From Nematostella vectensis (Eukaryota > Cnidaria > Anthozoa > Actiniaria > Edwardsiidae): 64,000 bases of DNA. Under the pieces are notes generated by a model that was not told the origin of the DNA, did no database searches, and was given only the letters and a program-made list of their open reading frames with translations. Each line of letters opens with the position of its first letter. Position 1 is the first letter of the stretch. A program made the translations under genes and the position numbers. The stretch lies in contig NC_064048.1 in assembly GCF_932526225.1 (NCBI RefSeq), positions 7,543,015 to 7,607,014 of the forward strand, read 5' to 3'. Shown here one piece after another: positions 29,896 through 40,327 of the stretch.

Positions 29896-30718
29896 TGATG
29901 CCAGGGCTACCACCGGGCTACTTGCTGCAGGGGGTTACTACCGGGGCTACTTACTGCCAGGGTTACTACTGGGGCTACTTGCTGCGGGGGCTACTGCCGG
30001 GGCTACTTGCTGCAGGGGGTTACTACCGGGGCTACTTACTGCCAGGGTTACTACTGGGGCTACTTGATGCCAGGGCTACTACTGGGGCTACTTGCTGCAG
30101 GGGGTTACTACCGGGGCTACTTGATGCCAGGGTTACTACTGGGGCTACTTGATGCCGGAGTTACTACCGGGGCTACCTGATGCCAGGGTTACTACTGGGG
30201 CTCCTTGATGCCGGAGTTACTACCGGGGCTACCTGATGCCAGGGTTACTACTGGGGCTCCTTGATGCCGGAGTTACTACCTGGGCTACCTGATGCCAGGG
30301 TTACTACCGGGGCTACTTGATGCCGGAGTTACTACTGGGGCTACCTGATGCCAGGGTTACTACTGGGGCTCCTTGATGCCGGAGTTACTACCGGGGCTAC
30401 CTGATGCCAGGGTTACTACTGGGGCTCCTTGATGCCGGAGTTACTACCTGGGCTACCTGATGCCAGGGTTACTACTGGGGCTACTTGATGCCGGAGTTAC
30501 TACCTGGGCTACCTGATGCCAGGGTTACTACTGGGGCTCCTTGATGCCGGAGTTACTACCTGGGCTACCTGATGCCAGGGTTACTACTGGGGCTCCTTGA
30601 TGCCGGAGTTACTACCTGGGCTACCTGATGCCAGGGTTACTACTGGGGCTCCTTGATGCCGGAGTTACTACCTGGGCTACCTGATGCCAGGGTTACTACC
30701 TGGGCTACTTGATGCCGG
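29896..30718. repeat. 28-bp minisatellite with 56-bp higher-order unit
   Basis: About 29 copies of a 28-bp unit (ctacttgatgccagggttac, then tactgggg) alternate in pairs (ccaggg / ccggag halves) to make a 56-bp repeat. It lies downstream of the tetraspanin gene and has no visible link to an exon. Confidence 0.93.
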
Positions 30719-31570
30719 AGGCTTATGCAATAAGCTTCAGCCCCACATTTTGCATATCAAGGAGAATTTCTTTACAAAAAATATTTGTGGCTGTCTATTT
30801 CAGGTGAGAACATTTTAAACAAAGTCTAGTCTTGGGGGGGGGGGGGGTAGGGGTTGTAGAGTGAAATAAGTACTGGCTGGGCTTTTTGGCAGATCCTAAA
30901 TTTAGAGTAGAAACGGCTTTGAGAAATGTTTGTTGGTAGTTTGTCGTCATGCCTAAAGCCCTGTGCAAACAAAGACATTGCTGGCCCATCATTTCCTTGT
31001 GTCTCCCCCCCCCCCCCCCCCTCCTACTTTCACTTCTCCCACACACACACATCTTCATATCAACTTGATTTTAATATATTTTGTAATGATGTAAATAGAA
31101 AATCATTTTTTTAATTAAAGGGAATTTATGAACCCTGGCCACTGCGTTTCATCTCTTGAGGAGCATTTTTTTGCATCTGTACTTAAACGTATTTATCTTG
31201 GGTCTAAACCGTGATTGAGGTATGTCCATGCAAATTAGAGGATCTTTTAGAACGTTTTGTATCTGAGTCAATCTTTGTTGCAATGATGGGTGGACCGAAA
31301 AAATACCTCAATTATTCGCCCTTTCTTGTTCTACCCAGGCCTGGGATTTCTAGTAGAACGGCAGTTCCTGGACTTTGGCTCCATGTATTATTGTCCATCC
31401 TAAAAGAAGGAGACATCTCCCGCATTACCACCACGAAACATTCACATACATAATAGCTGTCAACCCAACTTGGGCAGACGAGAAATCGGGTGAAATTTAG
31501 TTAATGTAATGAAACCCAAGAGAGCCAATGCGGGTAAATAGTACGAAGAATGTATGAACATTATTCTCCA

Positions 31571-31858
31571 TACCCGTCAACCTCCGAAAATCTCAAGGCT
31601 TGAATTTTTTTGGGGGGGAGGGGTGGGTTTAACCTTGCCGTATAGAAAGCTCTCGCGAAAAAATCCGCTTATAGATCTCACGCAAGGGAATTGTTGTTTC
31701 AAATATTTTAATAGAAAATAGGCAAAATGACTGTTTTCTATGGAGTAGAAGCGATAAAAAGCGGGAGATTTGGTGCTCAACGCGGGAGAGCGGGAGAAGG
31801 GGTCCAAAATCGGCCAAAATCTTGAGACTCCCGCCTAATGCGGGAGAGTTGACAGGTA
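31571..31858. mobile_element. Short MITE with TACCCGTCAAC inverted ends
   Basis: The left end tacccgtcaacctcc and right end gggagagttgacaggta are inverted near-copies; the next inner segments (aaaatctcaaggcttga / ccaaaatcttgagactcc) partly match in direct orientation. About 288 bp. Confidence 0.65.
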
Positions 31859-32108
31859 TAATTCTCACAAAATTAGGCTTGTGATGATGAGGCCCAAAGT
31901 CCGTGGGGCGTGAATTGCCGATTTGAGGGATTTTTTTGTCCTCCCCTGTGAAATTATACCCCAGGAAGCCCGGTTAACCCTGTGTTTTTTTCTAGGTCCA
32001 GTCTCTCCCTCGATACAAATTGGAACGCCTGGTTGATTCTTGCATTTTATCTACAGAACTACGAGTCACCTTTTGCACACCTAAAAGAGCGCAAAAGAGT
32101 TCTCTAGT

Positions 32109-35084
32109 ATGTTTGTATTGGCAGAAATTAAGGATACAGTACAGATTAAGCCTTGGCTTTTTTCACTTGATATACAAGAAGCTATATCTAATAAGTTAAA
32201 CATGAAATTAGCAAATAAGGTAAGATCTGCTCTACGACTTAAGTACTTATAAAGTGGTAAATTTTACTGTGCGATACGAAATTCAAGTCGACTTTACAGG
32301 TTGACTAATACATTTACTGCTGATAGTTTGACGTAACTGACATACTTAATTCATAAAAATAGAAAAATATTAAGTAATATGATAACAAAACATTATTTCG
32401 AGGGCCATTCCTATTGGTGACTCCCATCTATGTTCTTGTCTCCTAGGTTGTGCATAATGTAGGCTTATGTATAGTTCTGCATGATATCTTGTCTATTGGA
32501 GACTCCCATCGATGCTCTTGTCTCCTAGGTCGTTCATAACTTAGGCTTTTGTATAGTTCTGCATGATATACTGTCCATTAGTGACTCCCATCTATGCTCT
32601 TGTCTTCCAGGTTGTGCATAATGTAGGCTTGTGTATAGTTCTGCATGATATCCTGTCTATTGGTGACTCCTATCTAGTGCCAGGTGATGGCTCATCACAC
32701 ACCCCAGGTGAGAGTGACATGACAGAAAAACCTTGCACATGACACTGCACTTGATACTTTTGGAAGCCATAAGGCAGAATAATGGCTGCATGCCTCACAT
32801 TTCAATGATTTTCCAATGTAAAGATAAAGTTTACTTCCTCAAACATTTTGCCTTGATGTGGAATTTTTACCTGATCATTTCTCATGCTTTTTATAAGACT
32901 TCAATTATACTTTTCAAAAATTCACATCAAATTTAACAAAAAGTGACCTTTTTTGTCTGATATTTCTTATTATGCAAATAGAGACAGTGGGGGGTGGGGG
33001 TGGATAGCTCCCCCATCCCTCTCTCCCTCTCCAGATCCGCCTTTTGTAGGTATACATTAGTGACCTTTTGAGCTGATGACCAGTTTAACATTCATTTCCA
33101 GTTTAAAATACTGGAAGAGGAAGTAGGGGTCAGGTTTGATGAATATCATTTGAACATTTGATTTCACTGTGTTGGGCTTTGCCTCTCAAGTGAAAGGATT
33201 GCATTCTACGGCAAACACTGCCCTACCCCCTGCTACTTACTTTGTTCTTCAATGCATGGTTATCTATTATACTGAATATTCCCACGGGCTAAAAAAGGCA
33301 TGCATTCTATACTATTAGAAAAGGGAAATTTATAAAATGGTATCAAGAATAACATTTGTTTGAAGTTGTTGTACTGATTTAGTTAAACACTGGTTTGATT
33401 TACCTACTTTATTTTCCAGTTACATTTAGGTTTGTTGTGTTTCGTCCATTTGTTGATGAGATACTGAAAGGAAGAATCCGAAGTTGTAACCATGAGGGTG
33501 TTCAAGGTACAAAAACCTCTATCCTACTGTTATAATGGTGATGATGGTGATGGTGACACCCAATGATAATTATAATAATAATTTGTTAAATTTTTGCATC
33601 CATATTGTGGAATTACAGTTTCAGTAGTAAACTAAATAGTATTTAACAGGTTTTTGAAAACCGCTCTATTAATAAAATAGATACTTTTAAACTGTATTGA
33701 TTATCGATATTTAACTGATATCTTGAAATGACACAAAAAGCCTCCAAGAACTCTGTTGTTTCTCCTATTCTCTGATGCAGCCATGGCCTCTATGTATTTA
33801 ACTATTCATATATTGATATAATCTTATTTCTCTTTTGGACTTTTCTCGCTTTAGTGTCCATGGAGTTCTTTGACGACATCATCATACCATATGAAAACTT
33901 ACAGCAGCCTTCAAAGTTGTATCCTTGTCTGCCTTGTACCCAAGTTTATGGAATCGTAGAAAACAAGGATTTCTCATGTATCAAGGAAGTGTGTGTGTGG
34001 GGGGGGGAGGGGTAAACTGAACAAGATTTAAATTCTTAAAAACAAGCAAGACAAATAATTGAGAAAATTAATGAAAAAAGGGCTCGAGGGGAAAGATTGA
34101 GGTTTGAGGGGAGAGGGTTGTTTTTTGCACCAGTGATAAATTTGAGTTTATAGTTAGGTTGCCTTTACTGAAATATACTCACTCACTTTAGGAGGATATT
34201 GGATTTTCAAAAAGAATTAGTCAGGGAGGGAGATGCATCAACACTCATTAACAAAGTGTTTGGGAATATTCTTCCTGAAATGTTTGCTTTCCCAGGAACT
34301 CTCAATTCTATGCTTTCAGGGAGCATTAACAACAAAGTGTATCCTTGTAGAATACCAAGTGGACATTTTTTAAACATTTTCCCTTGATTTTCCTTTGACT
34401 AGTTCTCAGTGATGAGGATGAACAAGTGTGGGTATGGGAATACACCCAAGAAGGGGACGAGACACATTCCATGTTTATGGATGTGAATGAAGAAATACGT
34501 TTTCGTGTGGTGGATGAGACTTTTACTGATGTCACCCCATCTGGACCAGAAGCTGCTAGTAAAGACCAGATAGCAACCAAAGATGATCAGGAAATCAGGA
34601 AATCACCCTACACCATAACTGTAAGTCAGAGGGGTTCTGGGGGCTATAAATAGGCTGAATTCTTTATTATTAGAAAAGGGACATTCACAAAAGCATGGTA
34701 TCAAGAATAGAGTATGCAACATAAGCTGAAGATATGTTTAAAAGCATACAGACTTTGATGCTAATTGGAGGAGACAAACATGCTAAGAAGTAAATTAACC
34801 CCGCTCAAACGACGTTTGGCTGCACGATTTGTTACACATAATTCTCAATCACATGGCTGAGAAGCGAGAGAAGCACTGGGGGACTCTTCCACTTCCTTCC
34901 TCATTAAATTTGAATGTCATTTAATTTTAGATCAACAAACATTTTTTATTTATAAATCGTAATTGAGTGCCAGCCAATTTTTATGACTTTTATGGTAGCT
35001 TTTATCAGGTATTTATTCAGATATTTTCATATGCAGGGATCTATAAGTGAACCTGGACTTGGTCTGCTGTCATGGTGGACATGA
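32109..35084 (+). CDS. POLR3H: POLR3H: RNA polymerase III subunit RPC8, 6 exons, 205 aa
   Basis: Exons: 32109-32219, 32611-32707, 33420-33506, 33855-33918, 34410-34620, 35037-35084. The joined frame gives 205 codons, against 204 in the human protein. Signature segments are [95 protein letters not shown] and the end [17 protein letters not shown]8 pairs with RPC9 as the stalk of Pol III (homologue of Rpb7) and contacts nascent RNA and initiation factors in the nucleus; the SHS2 and OB-fold halves are both present. The exon 4/5 junction was chosen at AAGTT-gtatcc and ctcag-TGATGAG because only this gives KFDE. Exon 2's acceptor is present in three tandem copies; only the last keeps the frame. 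Confidence 0.95.
32412..32690 (+). repeat. 82-bp triplication of the POLR3H exon 2 acceptor and exon start
   Basis: Three copies start their exon-like part at 32447, 32529 and 32611, each with a pyrimidine tract, AG, then GTTGTGCATAATGTAGGC or a near match and ATTGGTGACTCC. The third is the real exon. Spacing is 82 bp, not a multiple of three; splicing to the first copy would meet a stop early in the second. Confidence 0.95.
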
Positions 35085-36368
35085 AATATTTCTATGGACC
35101 ACAATTATGGGCTGTGCAAGTGGTGCCTGCTGACCAAGTCCGAGGCTCACATCATGGGAGTCTGCTGACCAAGTCTGAGGCTCACATCATGGTAGTTGTC
35201 TGACCAAGTATGAGGCTCACATTAGGAGAGTCTGCTGACAATGTCTGAGGCTCAGATCAAGAGTGTCTGCTGACCAAGTCCGAAGCTCACACCATGAGTG
35301 TCTGCTGACCAGGCCTGAATCTAACACCAGGAGTTTCTGTTGACCAGGAATGCGGCTCACACTTGAAGTGTCTGCTGACCAAGTCTTAGGAGTAACTGCT
35401 GACCAAGAAGGAGGCTCACATCTGGAATGACAGCTGACCCAGAAGGAGGCTCACTTCAGGAGTGTCTGCTGACCAAGAATGCCGCCCACCCCAGAAGTGT
35501 CTGCTGACCAAGTCTGAGGCTCACATTAGGAGTAACTGCCGACCGAAAAGGAGGCTCACTTCAGGAGTGTCTGCTGACCGAGAAGGAGGCTCACCTCATG
35601 AGTGTCTGCTGACCAAGTCTAAGGCTTATATCATGAATGTCTGCCGACCAAGTATCGCCCCATGAGAGGTGAATTGTGCCGTTACCCCCAAATATGATCT
35701 GTGTGCTCAAAAGCACATAATTATATTATTTTTTATTAATTTTTAAATGATTTTCAAGAAAGGGTAATAAATACAGATACTGTATACATTGTGATAAGTC
35801 TAATATGTTACAGATGGTAACGTAATAGATATGGGGTATCATGTGACGTGAATGTGAATTTCGTGACAGAAAATCATTTATTGATCAAGCTGTGCCGTAA
35901 CACAGAGCTCAATTCGCACAAATCGAATACCAGAAACACCTGTGGCTTGGTTACGTGACGTGAAGTGTTACGCGTGAGTTAGAGACAAATTGCATGGCAG
36001 ATCACGCAATTAGTGAGCTATGCGTCGTTTCACATCTCAAAGATAAAACATTCGCATACATATCGCACATCTATCGCTTAGTTACGTGACAACTACGTTA
36101 CGCGTGACGTGATAATAAACGTGAATTGCATGACAGGTGATCACGCAATTAGTGAGCTACGTGTCGTTTCGCATACATATCGCACATGTATCACTTAGTT
36201 ACGTGACAACAACGTTACGCGTGACGTGATCAACGTGAATTGCATGACAGGTGATCACGCAATTAGTGAGCTATGTGTCTTTTCGCGTACATATCGCACA
36301 TGTATCGCTTAGTTACGTGACAACTACGTTACGCGTGTCGTGTTAAACGTAAATTGCATGACAGGTTA
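35085..36368. other. Intergenic DNA between convergent POLR3H and GPCR genes
   Basis: Filled mainly by two tandem arrays, a 35-bp unit (35110-35665) and a ~114-bp unit (from about 35990). A possible POLR3H polyadenylation signal AATAAA is at 35766-35771, beyond the first array. Confidence 0.6.
35110..35665. repeat. ~35-bp minisatellite downstream of POLR3H
   Basis: About 16 diverged copies of gtgtctgctgaccaagtctg followed by aggctcacatcagga start 26 bases after the POLR3H stop, so they are probably in its 3' UTR. Copies vary (gaagg, gtccg, ggaat), suggesting an old array. Confidence 0.9.
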
Positions 36369-36395
36369 TCACGCAATAATCGAGCTATGTGTCAT
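35999..36395. repeat. ~114-bp array whose last copy encodes the GPCR C terminus and stop
   Basis: Copies of a unit with tcacgcaattagtgagcta occur at about 36002, 36141, 36255 and 36369 (spacing 139, 114, 114). On the minus strand the unit reads CATAGCTCACTAATTGCGTGA, translating to HSSLIA-stop, and the GPCR itself ends HSSIIA-stop. The array is rich in gttacgtgac and gttacgcgtgacgtg motifs. Confidence 0.9.
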
Positions 36396-37832
36396 AGCAC
36401 GTAGCTCAAACGCCTGCACTCTCGTCATCTTCCCACATAACGCAATCTTCACCTCCTTTCGTACGTCCTTCCTACACAGTGCGTACACGATGCAATTAGC
36501 AGCGGAGTTGACATGGTAGAGCATGCGCGCTATGTCCACAACGACCTGATCTACCTCCACAAAGCTGACATAGTTCATCCAGCCTTTGTAGGCTGCCACC
36601 GCGTAGCACGAGATAAAAATCCCGACCACAATGCCTACCGCGCGCACGGAGGAATTCGTCCTAGATGTCATGCACTTCGCGTGAAGGTTGTAGTTAAATC
36701 TGAGCTGATTTCTCTGCTGTTCTACTCTACGTGTCTGACGCCGAGCGATCACAAACATCCTTAGATACGTGGCTAGTAAGAGAACACACGGAACCATCTC
36801 CAGGAGACAGCGAACAAGCATTTGGAGCACGCTAAAGGCTGTGTAGTACTCAAGTCGCAGCGCAATGTAGTATGGGAAAGGGACTAGAAGGGCCGTGATC
36901 CAGGCGGCTGCTAGGATACCGATTAGATTGGCAGTTGAAAGGCAGCGTTGGTATTTAAGAGGGTGAACAACTGAGAGGTAGCGGTCGAAGGTCATGGCGC
37001 AAAGGTTAAGGACGGATGCGTAGAGGCAGACATCGTATAACACCTACCAACAGACAAGGGTCAAAGATTATTATAGTGGTTACGAAGATGATGATGATAG
37101 TGGTGATGGCGATGATAATGGCGATGATGGGGGTGGGGGTGGAGATGGCGATTATGATGATGGCGATTATGATGATGACGATTATGATGATGACGATTAT
37201 GATGACGATGATGATGATGACGATGATGATGACGATGGAGATGATAATAGATGATGAGGTTGACGTGCTGATGATGATAATGGTGATGCTGAATTTGTGA
37301 TAATTCATTAGGGTAATGATGATGGCAGAAGGGATCGTGATGGAAGTACTACGATGGTAGAGCTGATGGTTATATGTTGATGGTGATGACGATGATTATC
37401 ACAGTAGTGTTTGAAGTGACAATGGTGATAGATGATAATTGTAAAATGATAGCGAAGACGACGTTGATGTTGGTGGATTATGGTTATATGATACAGCTAG
37501 TGGTGATATGTTTTTCGAGACGATATTCTAATTAGCAGTGTTGATTGACACATGTCACTCACCTTGACATCCCACCAATCACAATCATAGTATCTAGAGC
37601 ACATGAACTCCGGTATAGCCACCACAACAGTCACACTCAGGTCGGCGACAGCGAGAGACATGACAAACCAATTAGGGGGCACCTGTAACCGACGCGTGGA
37701 CACGATGACGTATATCACGATCCCATTACCTATTGCGCCTACCAGTGCAATAACGGCACGTATGGACCAGTACCACAGGGATCCCTGAGTAGGGGGCATG
37801 CAGGGTGTGTCGGAACTACTATTACATGGCAT
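36369..37832 (-). CDS. Class A (rhodopsin-like) G-protein-coupled receptor, 2 exons, 314 aa
   Basis: Exons 37832-37563 (90 codons) and 37043-36369 (224 codons plus stop), phase 0. A short Cys-containing N terminus precedes TM1 with GAIGNGIVIY (conserved Asn), TM2 with SLAVADLSVTV (conserved LxxxD), TM3 ending in DRY followed by LSVVHPLKY, TM4 with W (AAAWITALLVPFPY), TM5, TM6 (VGIVVGIFISCYAVAAY) and TM7 NSAANCIVYALC, then an amphipathic KDVRKEVK helix. Departures from the class: NPxxY reads NCIVY, CWxP is absent from TM6, and the TM3 disulphide Cys is displaced to DCDWW. Ligand unknown; it may be a lineage-specific orphan. The stop codon lies in the last copy of a 114-bp tandem repeat. Confidence 0.88.
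37078..37300. repeat. (GAT)n-rich microsatellite in the GPCR intron
   Basis: A run of gatgatga / gatgacgat / ggtggagat triplets fills much of the 519-bp intron (37044-37562). It produces open frames of Met/Ile repeats on both strands that are not coding. Confidence 0.9.
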
Positions 37833-40179
37833 CCTTGTGACAGTTGATGGGATACCTGTGGACTATTTCTCGGATTTGATTAATTGGGGCTCTTGTGCTG
37901 AGATGTCTTTTTGGATCTTTGTGTTGGGTTTTCTGTGGTTTTGCGGTTTTTCAAGATTCAAAGTGGATTTGTCGTGACTGCTCTTTAAAGTAGACGAGAA
38001 GTCCGTTACTTGAGTCTTGATACTATATTTACTAGTGATGGGTTCATGTATTTAGATGACTCCAAGTTATTGGATTCCAACGGAAGCAGCCTATTTTAAA
38101 GCTAAAGTAAGATAAAGGAAGTTTTGAGTTGGGTTGACCGTTGACAGTTGAGTTGGGTTGACCTTGTGTTTTCTAAAAATCTTCGGCTTCGGGTCGAGAA
38201 TCCTGTATTAATGGTCTAAGGCAACTTTTTCGCGCAGCTTGTAAGGTTGAAGTTGTTCCTGTGGTACAAGCAAAATGCGTGTGATAATAACAACAGAGCA
38301 TCGTTTCAATAAAATGGGTGTGATTATTAGCAAAAGAGCATCATTTAAAGTGTATTTCAGTTGCTCTACTTCTTAAAATACATCTAACGAAGGATCTGGA
38401 CGTGTTACTTTACTGGGACAAAGGAATTCACAAAATATATGCGCAACTAGTGTTTCACCCCCCCCCCCCCCCCCATGTTAAATGTTTTGGTCCACTGGTC
38501 ACTTTATCAGCAATTAACAGGATGAAGCCCTCCTTATTAGGATATTTCATGCCGTATTTTAATCTTTATTTTTTCTCTCCTGATATAGTGCAAGTCGACA
38601 AATTCGACGTGGACTTGCAGGATTTTGTGTTTACTACGGTTTTGCTGACATCCATCTTATAAAACAATAGACAAAAAATGGCCCAGGCTCTAACGCTTTA
38701 GATTATCCTGCGCGCTCGCCCCAGACTTTTCTAGGTCGTTTAGAAAACGATATCCATCGAGCGAATGACAGAGAGAACCGTTAGAAAAAATGCACGTTCT
38801 TCTTTGAAGCTGCCCTTTTTCCTAATGACAATATGTTAAATAAAACGTGGCCCATGTTTTTTTTTCTATTATTGAATTAACCATGACCTCTCGGAAAACT
38901 CAGATGTCAGACGCAGCAGTCCCATTGATAAATGATTAAACTTCTTAGAAACCTTGTTTCAAATGATTAAAAACAAGGACTCTTTAAATGACTTGATCCG
39001 CCAACATTCACTTCACTGAAATCCGACAAAGTGCCTAGCCCTGTTGATCGATGGCGATACTTTGTTGAGTTTTTGGCATCCAAGTCCGGGGAATCGAGAC
39101 ACGTGTTTGCATTGCTGGCCCTATCCTTTCGTCATTTTGATGTCTAAATGCTTTTGATACTTTGTGGACATTTTGTGGACCAATTGTCATGCATTTGTAA
39201 TGTGGTGTAGCCAAATTCTTATCAGTTCTGTTCTTTTAAAAAAATATATAGTCCCGAATGTTACTGTTTTAGTGATCTCCTAGCCTACGAAAAATGCTTT
39301 GTAAAAGAGACCTATAAAAGCTCCCGGAAAAGCCACGTATTGGACTTAGGGCTCGGCCAAAAATAAGGGGATTGGGCCAAGAGGAAAAGCTCAGCTTCTC
39401 CGCTCGCCTTTTCCAGTTCAGCTTTTCCGTCTTTCACAAAACCTGTTGAGCCGGCTAATGATTTACCTATTTGTGGACGTAACTGGCCAGGCCCGTAGCC
39501 AGGATTTTGAGCGGGGGCGGGGGGGGGGGGGGGGTAGCTCAAAGGTAGGTAGCTCATCCTAGCATCTTAGCTTGCAATAGTACTTTACTTCATTAGAGCG
39601 CAGTTTCAAGTCGAGTAAAGGGGGGGGGGATGTTTCGAGCCCCCGACTCCCCCTCCCCCTCCCCCTCTGGCCCCCTTCTGCCTCGTGTAAAATGTCCCTG
39701 CCAGCCGCCATTTTTTCATCTTAGCAAAATATCCTGAGTGGGAAAGCATCTTATATCATCGGCTGGTAATGGAAACTATTGATAAGCTTAACTTGGTATT
39801 TGTGTTCCATTATGAAACGAAAACAATAACGGTGTGGCTGAAAGCACCCTTTAAGGAAAACTTGAAAGAATACTCCCCAACACTCAATCGAACGTTCAGT
39901 AATCGGTAATTCAATCTTTCGAGTTGATGTGCCATGGATTCGTTGGCTGCGTAGCGGCCCAAAAGGGTAGGAGAGGGGGGCTATCGGCTCGGAACACAAT
40001 CAAACACTCGAAAAATCAAACTCGCGAAAAAATAAAATCGAGACTTGAGACATCGAATTAGTTTCAGACCGAAATGCTGGCTTTACTAATTGTCTTGCGC
40101 TTGAAAAAATAAGTTCGAATCGAATTGTTGGAATGCTTTTCAGCGCGATTAAATTCTGAAAGCGAAATAAAAAAAATGT

Positions 40180-40327
40180 ACGACGAAGGGCTAACGCAAC
40201 TACTCTGTTGCACAGAGGCGTTCAACATACTTTTTCAACATGTGTTGATTTATTCCTTGTCTACACCACGCCTACGCAGACCATCTAGTTATTCTATAGC
40301 TTGTCTGTAGTCTTTCTAGTTATACCA
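40180..40327. mobile_element. Partial copy of the 60677-60965 foldback family
   Basis: The segment from gaagggctaacgc through cacagaggcgttcaacatac to ctttctagttatacca matches the right half of the element at 60800-60965 along its length. Confidence 0.75.

Larger units (their letters stand above)
29131..32108. other. Tetraspanin 3' UTR and intergenic DNA up to POLR3H
   Basis: No coding exon seen. It holds the tetraspanin polyadenylation signal (29467-29472), a 41-bp triplication, a 28-bp minisatellite, a G-run and a C-run, a (CA)n stretch, and one MITE. Confidence 0.6.

Noticed and set aside
32412-32528. Alternative POLR3H exon 2 starts at 32447 and 32529
   Set aside because: Both shift the frame to an early stop; only the copy at 32611 yields the full-length protein.
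37016-37300. Met/Ile-rich ORFs on both strands
   Set aside because: Frames through a GAT trinucleotide repeat in the GPCR intron.
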